This document shows positions 1 to 10,925 of a DNA stretch of 64,000 nt, in pieces. Under the pieces are notes generated by a model that was not told the origin of the DNA, made no database searches, and saw nothing but the letters and a program-made list of their open reading frames with translations. The position numbers were made by a program, and so were the translations under genes. Numbering within the stretch: position 1 is the stretch's first letter; every line of letters starts with the position of its first letter. Source of the DNA: Bedellia somnulentella. Taxonomy: Eukaryota; Arthropoda; Insecta; Lepidoptera; Bedelliidae. Location: NCBI GenBank assembly GCA_963576735.1, contig OY755177.1, positions 5,270,001 to 5,334,000 on the forward strand. Reading direction: 5' to 3'.

Positions 1-29
1 ATATGCAACACCCTGACCGGAGTATAAGG
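1..29 (+). other. Possible exon end with 5' splice donor
   Basis: The window opens with GAGTATAAG/GTAAGTATC, a near-perfect donor. One frame is open to the edge (YMQHPDRSIR-like). Only 29 bases are visible, so this could equally be chance. It lies on the opposite strand to gene U. Confidence 0.2.
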
Positions 30-717
30 TAAGTATCAAAATGTACTGGTAAGAAAATAAAAGAAGGAAGTTCAATTAAGTTTTTTACGTATGCAATAAG
101 TGATTATTATATTTTAAAGTTAAAAAATAATTAATGCCACTTTGATTTCTAAAGTAACAAAAAAAAACTTCTGTGCGCCACCTGGTGTGGTCGGGGCGGG
201 GTGCAGGGTGAAGTATAGTATATATATGGTGAAGAAATAAAGGGAAGCGATTGTAAATTTAGATTGATAATAACATATTTTGATTTAAAGTTAGATAATC
301 CTTAAACTAAAGCATCCATTTTGGGAAGCAAAAATATGTATAGACTCAATGTAATATTATTCTGATGAGTTTATATTCATTTCGGAATACAAAATTATTT
401 TGTTTAGGGAGCTCTGTATAGAGTAGGTTAATTTTAGCTGGAAATAATTATTTTTTGCTTGGAATTTAGTTTTGGAGTATTAAAGCCATTTTGGTGAGCT
501 ATTTATATAGTAGCCAACAATAATATTATGAAATCTAGAACTTCTTAATAACAACCCATCTACCCAGAAATGCTATGGTCCGATACATTTAGAAGTCTAA
601 TGCGGTCGCAAAAGTCACATTGTGGTACTGGTACGCGACTTATGACTACGTTTGTTCTTTTTATATGACTACCCAGAAAGATTATAATAGATGTATAAGT
701 CATATATTTAAACCAAT
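30..717. other. No gene seen
   Basis: AT-rich DNA with one short GC-rich patch near 178-215. I see no repeat family, exon or RNA gene in it. Confidence 0.5.
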
Positions 718-969
718 TTACATACATACATACATATACTCACGGCTATAATTCCCTAGAAGGGGTAGCCAGAGCTTAGGAATTAGAATTTCCTCAGCCA
801 CTTTTGGAAAGTTGAGTGGGGAAAAGATGGTGAGATAGAGGTTGTTGGTGATGGGTCTCTAACCGCATCGCCCAAAAATCCCTTAAAAGCCCCAATACCG
901 TTAGTCGCCTCTTACGTACACCCACCGGCAGAAATGGGGTAGTGTTATTCTAAGCCGACACTACACAGC
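718..969 (-). mobile_element. SINE-A copy, full length
   Basis: On the plus strand it begins with the (CATA)n tail and ends CACTACACAGC, so the retroposon's sense strand is minus. Landmarks seen in order on the sense strand are GTGTAGTGTCGGCTTAGAAT, a GGGTGTACGTAAGAGGCGAC block, TTTTTGGGCGATGCGGTTRGA, CCAAAAGTGGCTGAGGAA, CCCCTTCTAGGGA, the CCGTGAGTATATGTATG end and the TATG tail. It is non-coding and depends on a LINE for movement. Confidence 0.85.
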
Positions 970-1289
970 AAAATAACTGTTTAGGTAAACATTGTTATAT
1001 TGTTTGGTGATTAAATTTTAGTGTCACTTTTATTATTCTGAAAGTCAATATAATTATTTGGTTCTTGATAATATTTCCAAGTATAAAATTCTTTATGAAT
1101 ATTTAGGGTAGCGTTTCTATATTATTGATTTACTTAGTTGACAGACCATTAAGAATTTTAATCTTAGTTATTTCAACCATTCTATACATGTCGACGTTTT
1201 TGCATTTTATATGTTATGAAATTGTGTCATACAAATTTATAATTATTATCTTCTATTTATTTTACATTTAGGTGTTTTGAACCGATTTC

Positions 1290-1385
1290 TTTACATACAT
1301 ACTTATACTCATACCATTAGTTCCGTTGGGATAAACAGAGACTAATGATCGCCACTTTGTACGATCGCGATCCTGGCAAACCACT
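1290..1385 (-). mobile_element. RTE-A LINE 3' end fragment
   Basis: On the sense (minus) strand this gives TTTGCCAGGATCGCGATCGT, then an AGTGGCGATC-like block, then the CATACATAC-side tail, as in the better copy at 20,905-21,213. It is 5' truncated and degenerate. A tRNA-like B box follows at 1,436-1,500. Confidence 0.6.
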
Positions 1386-1424
1386 GAAGCTTAATTTACA
1401 ATGATCAATATTTTCGTACATGTC

Positions 1425-1505
1425 CTTTTAAGACTTGGTTTCAATTACGGAGGTCTCGGGTTCGATCTCCGGGGGCGGTAACCTTACAAATTTAATTTGT
1501 ATGAT
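1425..1505 (+). repeat. tRNA-like SINE fragment (B box)
   Basis: TCTCGGGTTCGATCTCC is a good polymerase III B box. The flanks do not fold into a tRNA acceptor stem, and no matching A box is clear. It is best read as the remains of a tRNA-derived SINE. Confidence 0.4.
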
Positions 1506-1564
1506 TTAACCCAGTCTGGAAGGATATTGCAGGCTTTAATAACCTGATTTAATAAATATATATG

Positions 1565-1745
1565 ATAAATTAAGATGATTCCGTGCTTTGGAGGGCACGT
1601 TAAGCCGTCGGTCTCGGCTACTATTATTAGTAGTTGTTAGTCTGCCAACCCGCGATGGTGGACTATGGCCAAATCGCCCTATATAGTGTAGGCTCGAGCC
1701 CCTTGGTGGGGATATTTGGGCTGTGAGGATGTCCTTTTATTCTTT
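1565..1745 (+). repeat. Dispersed lepidopteran repeat (LINE 3' end type)
   Basis: The block GATTCCGTGCTTTGGAGGGC, ACGTTAAGCCGTCGGTCTCG, CTGCCAACCCGCGATGGTGG resembles a repeat I know to be common in moth and butterfly genomes, where it forms a LINE 3' region (GTGGACTATGGCC...). The assignment is from memory of the family and was not searched. Confidence 0.55.
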
Positions 1746-1935
1746 AGACTTCGGACGTCAGGTCATAGGCAGGCTATTTGGGTAAATTCTTTGTTTTAAC
1801 TATATGTCTCCTCCAAGGTCGTCCTCTACCTATATTTCCATCCACATTAGCTCTATATATTGTTCTCACCGATTTTCTTTCATCCATTCTCTGTATGTGC
1901 CCAAACCATCTTAACATTCCTTTTTCTATCTTTTT
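1744..1935 (-). pseudogene. RTE-A LINE ORF2 C-terminal fragment
   Basis: A minus-strand open frame reads VKKIEKGMLRWFGHIQRMDE, then a block like KIYRANVDGNIGRGRPWRRH. This is the conserved C-terminal tail of RTE-type LINE ORF2 proteins (RWFGHVxRM...GRPRRxH). The catalytic domain is absent, so it is a dead fragment. The sequence beyond 1,935 switches to a different dispersed repeat. Confidence 0.75.
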
Positions 1936-2160
1936 AACCGACTTCAAAAAAAGGAGTGTTCTCAATTCGACCGTATATATATTATGTTTGTTCGCCGATT
2001 ACTTCGCCATTTATGAACCGATTTTGATTGTTATTTTTTCATTAGAAAGAAGATACTCCTGGATCGGTACCATGATGAGGATATCAGGGTCTAATGATGG
2101 GGTCCTGGAGAAATCGAGGGGAACCCGAAAATTTTATAGGCACATGTACCGCGTTTTACA
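1933..2160 (+). repeat. Dispersed 'ACCGACTTCAAAAAA' repeat
   Basis: It starts TTAACCGACTTCAAAAAAAG and continues TTCTCAATTCGACCGT, TGTTCGCCGATTACTTCG, CATTTATGAACCGATTTTGA. I recognise this as a very common lepidopteran interspersed repeat. A further trace of the same start occurs near 4,680 (AAAACCGACTTCATAGTTGA). The open frame across it is accidental. Confidence 0.55.
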
Positions 2161-2334
2161 TATTTTCTGGAGTTATATTGGCATTTGCTTCTGGAAATCA
2201 TAATTTTATGCTGCTGATCTGATGATGGAAGGTGTAGGTCCTCAATCACTAGGAGTTAGGTAATAGGGGTAAGCCTAAGTCTGGTCTGGTTTATGAAGAA
2301 ATGTGCTCTTCGAGAAAAGTTTTTAAAGCTTAAT

Positions 2335-4084
2335 TAAAATATTGTCAAAATCACAAGGACCAAATAAAGATGGATATCATTGTGGAACATCATAATTCTA
2401 AGAATTTCGGACAATTCTGGAAAGCAACTGGTAAGCTCAGCCCTAAGTTAAGTTTGCCAGTTAGTGTAGGGGGTGTTGGTGAGCCCAGTGACATAGCCAA
2501 CCTTTTTATGCGGCATTTTGCTGTAGAACCCATTCCAGGAGACCCGTGTGTGCAGATGTGCGATGCTGATAGTTGTGTAAGCGACAAGCCTATCAGAATA
2601 GCATCACCAGACATAGCCAAGGTCATCCGACAAATGTCTAGAGGTAAGTCGCCCGGTCATGATGGACTCAGCATCGAGCATCTGCAATATGCGGGTATCC
2701 ATCTCCCTAGAGTTCTCTCCATGTTTTATACATTTTGCATCAGACACAGTTACCTGCCGTCCGATCTTATGAGGACCGTAGTGGTGCCTCTCATTAAAAA
2801 TAGGACAGGAGACGCCTCTGACAGATCCAACTATAGACCAATCTCATTGGCCACTATTCTAGCGAAGGTGTTGGACAGTGTGCTTAATAAGTATCTAAAT
2901 CAAAGTGTGACGCTAAACGATGCCCAGTTTGGTTTTCGGAACGGGCTATCTACAGAGTCCGCAGTTCTTTGTCTGAAGCACACTGTTCGATACTATACGG
3001 ACAGGAATACACCGGTATATGCGTGCTTCTTGGATCTGTCAAAGGCGTTTGACCGTGTCTCCTATGACGTATTATGGAATAAACTGTTCAAGACGCAGCT
3101 GCCTTCTGAAATAACATATTTATTTAAATACTGGTATGGCAACCAAAGTAACTGTGTTCGGTGGGACGGAATGTACTCAGGTGAATATAAGTTGAAGTGT
3201 GGTGTGAGACAGGGAGGACTTAGTTCACCCACACTGTTTAATTTGTATATGAATGAGTTGATTGAGAGGCTCAGCGGTGCAGGTGTTGGGTGCTCAGTGG
3301 ATGGGTGTTTTATTAATAACATAAGTTATGCCGACGATATGGTGCTGCTGAGCCCCTCAGTCAGCGCCCTTAGGACTTTGTTGAAGATTTGTGAGAAGTA
3401 TGCCGTAGCTCATAGACTCAGGTATAACGTTGCGAAGAGTGAGCTACTAGTTTTTAAATCTGGCACTAAAACATACTCACCGCCACCAATTACTCTTCAT
3501 GACTCTCCTTTACAGCAGGTGACAAAATTTAAATATCTTGGTCACTGGGTTACGGATGATTTAAAAGATGATGAGGACATGGAACGGGAGCGTAGGGCAC
3601 TGGCAGTCAGGGGCAATATGCTCGCTCGCAGGTTCGCACGGTGCTCGTATGAAGTGAAAATCACTCTTTTCAAAGCATATTGCCAAACCCTGTACACATG
3701 CAGCCTGTGGACCAATTTCACCAAGAAGGCTGCCAATGCACTACGAGTCCAATATAACAATGCCTTCAGGGGGTTGCTGGGTCTGCCCTGGCGATGCAGC
3801 GCATCGGGAATGTTTGCTGCGTGGGATACCGATGGCTTTCATGCGGTGTTGAGGAAGAGGTCAGCTTCACTGTGGGAAAGAGTGCGGGGCAGTACCAGCA
3901 CCCTCCTGAAGGTTATTGCTGAAAGGGTGGATTGCCATATACAGGCTTACTGGATGTCCACTCATGTACATAGTAATTATTTATTTAAGTTCTACTAACA
4001 TAGATACTAAGTCTTGTTTACTAATAAATATAAATGTATGGATATTTTTAAGTCTGAAATAAATTTTTTCATTCATTCATTCAA
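2335..4084 (+). mobile_element. Non-LTR retrotransposon (LINE), 5' truncated, (ATTC)n tail
   Basis: The reverse transcriptase frame at 2,370-3,998 is followed by an 85-bp 3' UTR ending AATAAATTTTTT(CATT)n. The endonuclease half of ORF2 is absent, so the element is 5' truncated near 2,335. AGTTTTTAAA before it and AGTTCTTTAAA after it may be a decayed target duplication. It is of the CR1/Jockey kind; the exact clade is not certain. Confidence 0.8.
2370..3998 (+). CDS. LINE reverse transcriptase (542 codons, uninterrupted)
   Basis: RT fingers and palm motifs appear in order: SPGHDGLSIEHL near residue 95, NYRPISL near 155, AQFGFRNGLSTESAV near 185, CFLDLSKAFDRVSYDVLW near 220 (first catalytic Asp), GVRQGGLSSPTLFNLYMN near 280, and ISYADDMVLLSPS at about residues 318-330 (YADD intact). 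A thumb follows with FKYLGHWVTDD. The product would copy the element's RNA at a nicked target. The family is usually fused to an N-terminal endonuclease, which is missing here. The frame is free of stops, so the insertion may be fairly recent even though it is not autonomous. Confidence 0.85.
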   Translation: MDIIVEHHNSKNFGQFWKATGKLSPKLSLPVSVGGVGEPSDIANLFMRHFAVEPIPGDPCVQMCDADSCVSDKPIRIASPDIAKVIRQMSRGKSPGHDGLSIEHLQYAGIHLPRVLSMFYTFCIRHSYLPSDLMRTVVVPLIKNRTGDASDRSNYRPISLATILAKVLDSVLNKYLNQSVTLNDAQFGFRNGLSTESAVLCLKHTVRYYTDRNTPVYACFLDLSKAFDRVSYDVLWNKLFKTQLPSEITYLFKYWYGNQSNCVRWDGMYSGEYKLKCGVRQGGLSSPTLFNLYMNELIERLSGAGVGCSVDGCFINNISYADDMVLLSPSVSALRTLLKICEKYAVAHRLRYNVAKSELLVFKSGTKTYSPPPITLHDSPLQQVTKFKYLGHWVTDDLKDDEDMERERRALAVRGNMLARRFARCSYEVKITLFKAYCQTLYTCSLWTNFTKKAANALRVQYNNAFRGLLGLPWRCSASGMFAAWDTDGFHAVLRKRSASLWERVRGSTSTLLKVIAERVDCHIQAYWMSTHVHSNYLFKFY

Positions 4085-4247
4085 TAGTTCTTTAAACATT
4101 AATATATAGATTTATGCTCCTCTTCGTATTTTTTGTGAAGAGAAGTACAGGTTCATTAAACATTTGTTTTCTTATGTTACTGTTACCGAGATAGTACAAT
4201 GAGACCAGGATCTGATGATGGCACCCCAGGAAATTGAGGGGACTGTC

Positions 4248-4432
4248 GAAACTCACAATCATGTGACAGCGTATTTGTTCAAAACGCCGATAGGCATGCC
4301 CGTATCTCGTGAGTACACTGTCCAAGCAAATCGTGGGTAATTTGAACAACAGGTGACAATGTCACGTGATGTTCAGAAGTATTAGTAACTCTGCTTACCC
4401 CTTCGAGGATATTCGGCGTGAACGTTTGAGTC
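4248..4432 (+). mobile_element. SINE-B fragment (3' half)
   Basis: It matches the 3' half of SINE-B: CATGTGACAGCGTATTTGT, GTGAGTACACTGTCCAAGCA, GTCACGTGATGTTCAGAAGT, and CCCCTTCGAGGATATTCGGC followed by GTGAACGTTTGAG. The tRNA-like head and the (TTATG)n tail are missing. It follows a short GATGATGGCACCCC stretch shared with the repeat at 2,090. Confidence 0.7.
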
Positions 4433-4499
4433 TTTTTTGAGTCAAGATGTAGAATTGTAGACCATCGCCTTTCGAGGGATTTCAAGAACAATGTCCAGG

Positions 4500-6380
4500 T
4501 ACATATGGTTGAGCCTATTTAATACTGTGCAATATGCCAAAATCTTCAATTCATACAATAATATAAATACCGGAAATACGAAGAATAATAAATAACCGTC
4601 GCTTCCTCATCCGAGAGGCATCTTTGCCAGGTCTACCCATCTCTAAAACTCGTAAAATAAAATATTTTTTTGACAAAAAGAAAACCGACTTCATAGTTGA
4701 AAAAACAACCGAAAATAAACAATCAAGTACTAAAAACTAAGAAATAAGTTTTTTATTTAAATATGAGTACTGTGATCAACACCTTAGGAATTTCTTTATT
4801 CCACACGCGTCACTTTAACCTACCTAAATCTTAAAATTCTCTTAAATTAATTTTTGAGTCGGTGCCAGCCTCGATGATAATTGATAAAAGTGTGTTACAA
4901 AGGTGTATTGTTTACACCTTTGTATACAATTTACTAACAATACTGAGAAAGCTGATTCTTCAGCAGTTTTAAGATTACTGGTGTAACACTTTTCTTTTAT
5001 ATGAGGGCATAATCACTTTTTTCGAGCGGCAAAGTACCAATCTTTTTGGAACTTTGCCGACAATATTATGTTCTTACTAGTTCTTACTAGTAACCAGGGT
5101 AAGAAGATGCGCGGTGTAAAAATGAAACTACCATTGGCATTTGCTAGTATATTTTTATTCATTACACTTAATAACTTTGACATTACATTTCACAAGCATT
5201 TTCTCGGATTACAAATACTTACATTATGTTTATAAGTATTAAACATTCACTTTATGCATACTTCAATTAAAATAATTTACAATTAAATATAATTAAAAAA
5301 TCGAACGGTTTAAGCAGTGCTCTTTCTTAACTAGCATTACGTAACAATAAATAAATGGTTATATTTGTAATATTTTTAAAATACATAACTTTTTAAGTTG
5401 AAAAGTCCTTATTTCAGTATTATCGGATCATACGAAAGGGCAACCAGGTAATAATTATATCTGAACATAAAATGACAATTCCTTGATAATTTACCAACGT
5501 ACACTGTGTGTGTGATTAAAGTTTCAAATGCTAACTCTATTTGGGGACAAGTTAATTCTCGTTTGGCCATCAAGATTTTGTAAGAAATATTTTATATTAT
5601 TGTTTTCTTGCTCGACAGCGACTTACCGAATCCCTTTAGCAGTATAAGTCCCAAAATGAAAATTTTACAAGTCACGTTCATCCAGTAGCCTAGTTTTATA
5701 TGTTCAGTAATTTTCATTTTTATTTGTAGTAGGTTTTAAAAGTGATAATATAAAAAACGGATATGTTTTGATATGTCGAGATTAGAAATCTGGATATGTG
5801 CGGTATAATGAAAAATGTTTCGCTCAAGTGATTTGAAATCGGATCATGCAATTAAAAGAGGCCCTAAAGCGGAGAGTGTGACGAGACCAGCTCATTCTAT
5901 GTTAATGGACAATATGATGGTATTTTTTGTTAATTACTTTAACGACCTTGGTATTTATTAGAATAATCATGGAACTGCCAAATTTTCAGCGCGGAACTAA
6001 ATACCGACTAATATCCTATATAAATGATTTTATACATATGAGTACCGGTTTATAAGGTATATAAACATATGGTAAGGACAAGTGTTAAAAAAGCTAATGA
6101 TAAAATGAAAGAATATACTCGGCTTATCTTGTTATAATTTTTTCCCAAAAAGAGAGGATGAATTGAGTATGTTTAATCCAAAGACCACTATCTCTTCTCC
6201 CTGTTAGCTACTTCAAATAATTGTTGAACTAATACATTTTGAATACTATGACGAATGCTAAATCCAATAAACAAGGAACTGTTCTTTTAATTATATGCTA
6301 CTAACATATCGATGCGTGGCCGTCTGATTTCTTAACACTTCAGAACTTTTAAAATACATAACTATTAACTATTAACCCAA
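4500..6380. other. No gene seen
   Basis: About 1.9 kb of AT-rich DNA with only a short 'ACCGACTTC' repeat trace near 4,685 and a small TTCTTACTAG duplication near 5,072-5,092. No exon signals convinced me. Confidence 0.5.
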
Positions 6381-6382
6381 AC

Positions 6383-6544
6383 GGCCCCCTGATTATGTAT
6401 CTTTTGCGACTGTTGATAGTGTCGCAAGTTGCACGATTGTCGCTGTCAATGTCAAAAAATTGTATGCAATTTGTCAGTTTTGACAACGACAACGTTGCTA
6501 CTTGCGACACAATCGTGGTCGCAAAAGATACGTAATCAGGCCGC
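6383..6544. mobile_element. Palindromic MITE (~160 bp)
   Basis: The left arm CCTGATTATGTATCTTTTGC and the right arm GCAAAAGATACGTAATCAGG are inverted copies. Pairing continues inward through GTGTCGCAAGT/ACTTGCGACAC and TTGTCGCTGTC/GACAACGACAA. The whole element can fold into one imperfect hairpin. I could not fix a target duplication. The minus-strand open frame spanning it is a by-product of the palindrome. Confidence 0.75.
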
Positions 6545-7109
6545 GGAAAGCGCTTCTGCACAAAAAAATCCCTGCAAATCTTTGGTCTATGTCGGATACC
6601 GTAATTAGTATCATATAACTATTATTACATGGGAAGATAAGATAAGATTAAGTTTATAATTATTTAAGTCTGATATGATAAGAGTATTACTTAGCAGAGA
6701 TTAGTAACATTGAGATAGTGAAAGCTTATCAAGTATTACAACTGTTTTATAAATATGTACTTAATACCCTATTGGTGTTAAAAACAATACAGAGACCTAA
6801 ATAAAACATATTAAATATTTAATCGTTCTATGGTGCAATAAAAGAAACAATGAAATAAAATGTAATGTAGTCAAACTAAAAATATTTCTTCTAATAACCA
6901 AACAATTATTTGAAAAACTTAGTAAGTGCTCGTTGATCGTATTTTTTTCTTACGCGCAGGCAAACCTCTTACAATAAAAATAAGTAAATAGAATAAATCT
7001 GTATGTTCATAATACATACATACACTTTAATGTTTGTGTTAAAAGATTAAAATACTAAATCATCTATCCAATAATTAATGAATACAATTTGGTTAACTGT
7101 GCAAACTTA

Positions 7110-7212
7110 CGCCCGATTTCTGAATTGAGTATTCAAGTTGAGAACGACTAAAGTATCGTTTTGTCTCATTTAGTAGTTAACATTTCAATGCGACAGAACG
7201 ACACTTTTAAAT
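7110..7212. mobile_element. Harbinger-like MITE copy 1 (right arm lost)
   Basis: TTA/CGCCCGATTTCTGAATTGAG starts the element, matching the copies at 9,366 and 10,161. Identity fades after GACACTTTTAAATTGAAT, so the right inverted arm has been lost. Confidence 0.7.
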
Positions 7213-7215
7213 TGA

Positions 7216-8640
7216 ATCGAATTAATAAAAAAACCATTATCGTACTAGTAAAATAAGCGTTATGATAAATAAACAGTAATAGTTCGGCAATAATTGTTTT
7301 ACTTGCCTAAATTCAGTGCAATAAAAGTCACTTTATAAGCAAGTGTGTTGGAAATAAATTACTTTGCCTTTTAGATAATGTTTGCAGAAAAATTATTGTA
7401 AAGGAAATTTAATTGTTTATATAATAAGTAATTCCTAACATTTGTAAATATGAAGAACAACACACATTAACTTAAGTCAGTTTTACTGACAGTTGGTATC
7501 CTCATAGGATTCGTTTGCTTAACAATATAATTTATGATGTAACATTTTTAAATTAACCAGCAAAGCTGAAAGGCAACGTTTTCTTTTCTATTCAATTCTA
7601 ACATCAATTAAATAACAAGATTTAAATATATGTCGGTAAAATACGATTATAAGCATATTAAATCAGTTTATAGTATGTTTGATGCATCTTTTTATAACTT
7701 AAGTATTTTTTTAAAGTTTTTACCTATTCTTGCTGTTTGATAGTATCCCGCTAATAGTGCAGTTTACCAACATAACATTATACATTCTAAACAAACATAG
7801 ATCAACATACAAATCAAGTAAGGTCAGTATTTTAATCCTTATCCTTACTAAGACTTACATTCAATAGCGTAAATTATAATAAATGAAAACTTGTTTCCAG
7901 CGTCTACAGGATTTCAGGAATATTAACAAAATATTTTCTTTCAATCAGACATCACTTTATCATAAATGATTGGTTTAATATTAAAATCTTACATTTTTGG
8001 AAATCTCCTAGAAATAAGCCCTAGAAATAATACATAAATATTTTGAGTGCGTAAAACAGCGGCAATAACAACATTATATATATCACAACAAAGACATTTT
8101 TATAACTATATATGTTCGATCTTACACAAATAAAATTCAACAGAGTGTCATTTCAAATCAATAATAGCAATTTCTACAGATCTATGAATATGAATAAATT
8201 ACATTTAATTTACTTTGAATCTTAAATTTACTTTGAATCTTATTGGTGTTTCTGTTAGTTGATTTGTCTATCAAGTTGTACCACAAGTTATGTTTATTTC
8301 AAATATTTAAGTCACCTAGTATAACTACAAGTATTTTACTATTATGTATGAAACACTTAAATGCAAGCATGAACATAATGTGTCCTCGAAAAAGTGGTAG
8401 AGGTAATTTTATTATTTGATGTTCAGAGTACGAAATTTTTGCAAGGGTATTGTGCCCTCTTGGAAAGCTACGATTGGTCGGGATATGCTGCCACATTATT
8501 AAATGTAACTTAATGCCCAATACTCTTGTATTTAAAATTATTTGCTTTTGTAATTTAGTTAGTTTTATTTTAATTTAAGCCAGTTTTTTGTTTCTTTTTC
8601 TCTCTTAATTAAGATTTGTATTATTTGTTGTGTATTTTAT
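7216..8640. other. No gene seen
   Basis: AT-rich unique-looking DNA. There is a small local duplication (ACTTTGAATCTTA) near 8,210-8,240. No coding signal. Confidence 0.5.
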
Positions 8641-8649
8641 ATGTTCCAT

Positions 8650-8742
8650 AGATTCATGCGATACAGGCAATGCCTAGTGCGTGAATCATTGTAAATTCCA
8701 ATGTAATGTGTTTTTCTTGTAATAAATGTCTTTATCTTTATC
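8650..8742 (+). mobile_element. LINE 3' UTR remnant with (CTTTAT)n tail
   Basis: ATGCCTAGTGCGTGAATCATTG is followed by TTGTAATAAATGTCTTTATC and a CTTTATCTTTATC tail. A polyadenylation-like AATAAA immediately before a short-period tail is the 3' signature of several insect LINEs. No coding part remains. Confidence 0.45.
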
Positions 8743-9365
8743 TTACTAAGGGAAGGAACAAGGGAATCATCGTTTGCTTCGTCTATGAATTTAGCTTTTT
8801 ATCACTAATGGCAGTTAATATCTGAAAGCTTCTAAATAGTATTAATCCAGCTTTATTATGCTCAAAGTTAAAAATTATACTAAAGCTTGCCTTGCTTGCT
8901 TTGTATAGTTATGATTGCTTTGAATTTACACGACAAGTGTAACTTTATTTTTTTTATTTTTACAGTGTAAGGGCCCCTCTAACCTTGGTCGCCTTTTATA
9001 CACATTGATCGTGAAAAGAATTGCAGTAGTTATATTCTATGGTTTCACTATGGAACTTGACATACTTGTATAATAGCACAGAATCTCATAAATTTTCCGA
9101 TAATCATGTGATATTGCATTGCACAAGGATAATTTGGGTATATAAAGTCTGGGACCCCATGTGCCTCACGCTGGGGTAGGCAGAAACTATTGATTGCAAA
9201 TCTGTATGACTCTAGCAAAACTGGCGGATTTTTTTACAAATGCCCTTTTATTCTTACTTTTCAAACGATCTCTCTTTTTAAACTTAACATATAATTAAAC
9301 GAATTACGCAATGGCAATGATATGAGCTTAGTTGATTATTTATTATATGTTGATTGGGTCTCTAA

Positions 9366-9505
9366 CGCCCGATTTCTGAATTGAGTATTCAAGCTGAGAA
9401 CGACTTAAGTATCGTTTTGTCTCATTCAGTTGTTAAGATTTCAATGCGACAGCACGATACTTTTAAGTTGTTCTCAGCTGGAATACTCAATTCAGAAATC
9501 GGGCG
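9366..9505. mobile_element. Harbinger-like MITE copy 2, complete (140 bp)
   Basis: Termini CGCCCGATTTCTGAATTGAG and the exact inverse CTCAATTCAGAAATCGGGCG are flanked by TAA on both sides (9,363-9,365 and 9,506-9,508). A 3-bp TWA duplication is what PIF/Harbinger transposases leave. It has no coding capacity, and the arms pair over most of the length. Confidence 0.85.
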
Positions 9506-10160
9506 TAAACTATTTTAATTCAGACTGATCAAAATTTTAAACATTTTCTTTATTTTCTATACTACTGAATCTGACTCACTATTAGCTTTCATGTTTTTTT
9601 GAATAATAAAACCTTAAGATTATATTCCTATGACTTTTTACTATATAATGTATATTATCTTAGACTAAACTTTGAATATTATAATCTTAAACTACCTTGG
9701 ATATTCACGATATGATTTATGTCCTACAAATTATATTCAAACTATATTGTCTTTTAAATTCCTGATTATTAATTTTAATTATGATCTTCTATTAAATCTT
9801 AACTCAAATAGTATTTCTAAAAAGATTACAGGAGATAATGAGATATTTTCTTAGATTAGCTAAATATTTGAAGAAAGCAACAAAAATACAGTATTAAAGC
9901 AGTCGACAAAAGAAGCACCGATAGACAGAGTGTAAACTTTATCCAAAGATATTTTAAATATATAAGTTTCGGGTTTATAATAGGCGCATTTTGAACTGAG
10001 TCGTGACGTTACATCCTTTTATTGTGTCTATCCCGCTCTAACTTAAGGATTCCGGTGCGATCTTTTATCTTTATTACTTTAAGGACCACATGATCAGTAT
10101 TAATATGCCTACTATAACAATGCCTATACCAAGACTCATCTAAAGCAGATATGTGACTTA

Positions 10161-10298
10161 CGCCCGATTTCTGAATTGAGTATTAAAGCTGAGAACGATT
10201 TAAGTATCGTTTTGTCTCATTCAGTTGTTAACATTTCAATGCGACAGAGCGATACTTAAGTTGTTCTCAGCTGGAATACTCAATTCAAAAATCGGACG
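10161..10298. mobile_element. Harbinger-like MITE copy 3, complete (138 bp)
   Basis: Same family as 9,366-9,505. Termini are CGCCCGATTTCTGAATTGAG and CAATTCAAAAATCGGACG, with the target duplication TTA at 10,158-10,160 and 10,299-10,301. It lies 650 bp from copy 2. Confidence 0.85.
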
Positions 10299-10867
10299 TT
10301 ACAGTATTTGATATGGTGGTTATATTATATTATATGGATTTTATTACAAGTGTTAACAGGAAGCAGTTTGCATATGATATAACTTACTTATTACCAATTA
10401 TTATATCTTCCGTTGTAAGTACAGCATTTCAGTTCATTTCTACTCTAAGAAGGGTAAGTAGTAGAGTATTTGGAGAGTTAAGCAGAAACAGAAAGGAAGG
10501 GAAAATATCTCGACTTGAAATGAAGATACCTTAAAACTTATAGTACGAAAATATGGAATTATAATACACAATTTCAAGCACAAGACGAGTACAGACATTA
10601 CATATATTACAATTATTTCTAAATTATTAAATACATTATTTGCGCAAAGTAAACGAGTACTCGCCTTAGCCACTAGCGATTTCATTTTAAGATCAGCAAC
10701 ATATTTCTCCACACGATTTTGGTAAGTATAATTATTAACATTTAATTAAATAATATTTTTGCCATGTTCTATTAGTCCGATTTATAAAAGTTCCATACTG
10801 TACGTGTACAATGACAGTGACTATGCCAATCCCTAGATGTTTTTGGCGAATACCCTGATGGTACATT

Positions 10868-10925
10868 GAAATGAAATGAAATGAAATGAAATGAAATGAA
10901 ATGATGAAATGAAATGAAATGATTT
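10868..10925. repeat. (GAAAT)n microsatellite / minus-strand LINE tail
   Basis: TGAAA-TGAAA pentamers run for about 55 bp and then meet GATTTATTTCTTCAGTAAATA. Read on the minus strand this is TATTTACTGAAGAAATAAATC followed by (ATTTC)n, i.e. a LINE 3' end with an AATAAA signal and a pentamer tail. Confidence 0.6.

Noticed and set aside
1778..2203. 141-codon plus-strand ORF
   Set aside because: It runs antisense through an RTE-A fragment and on into a different dispersed repeat, so it is a chance fusion.
6349..6561. 70-codon minus ORF
   Set aside because: It lies across a palindromic MITE, which keeps frames open by symmetry.
10868..10925. CRISPR-like or satellite array
   Set aside because: It is a plain pentamer microsatellite at a LINE tail, with no spacers.
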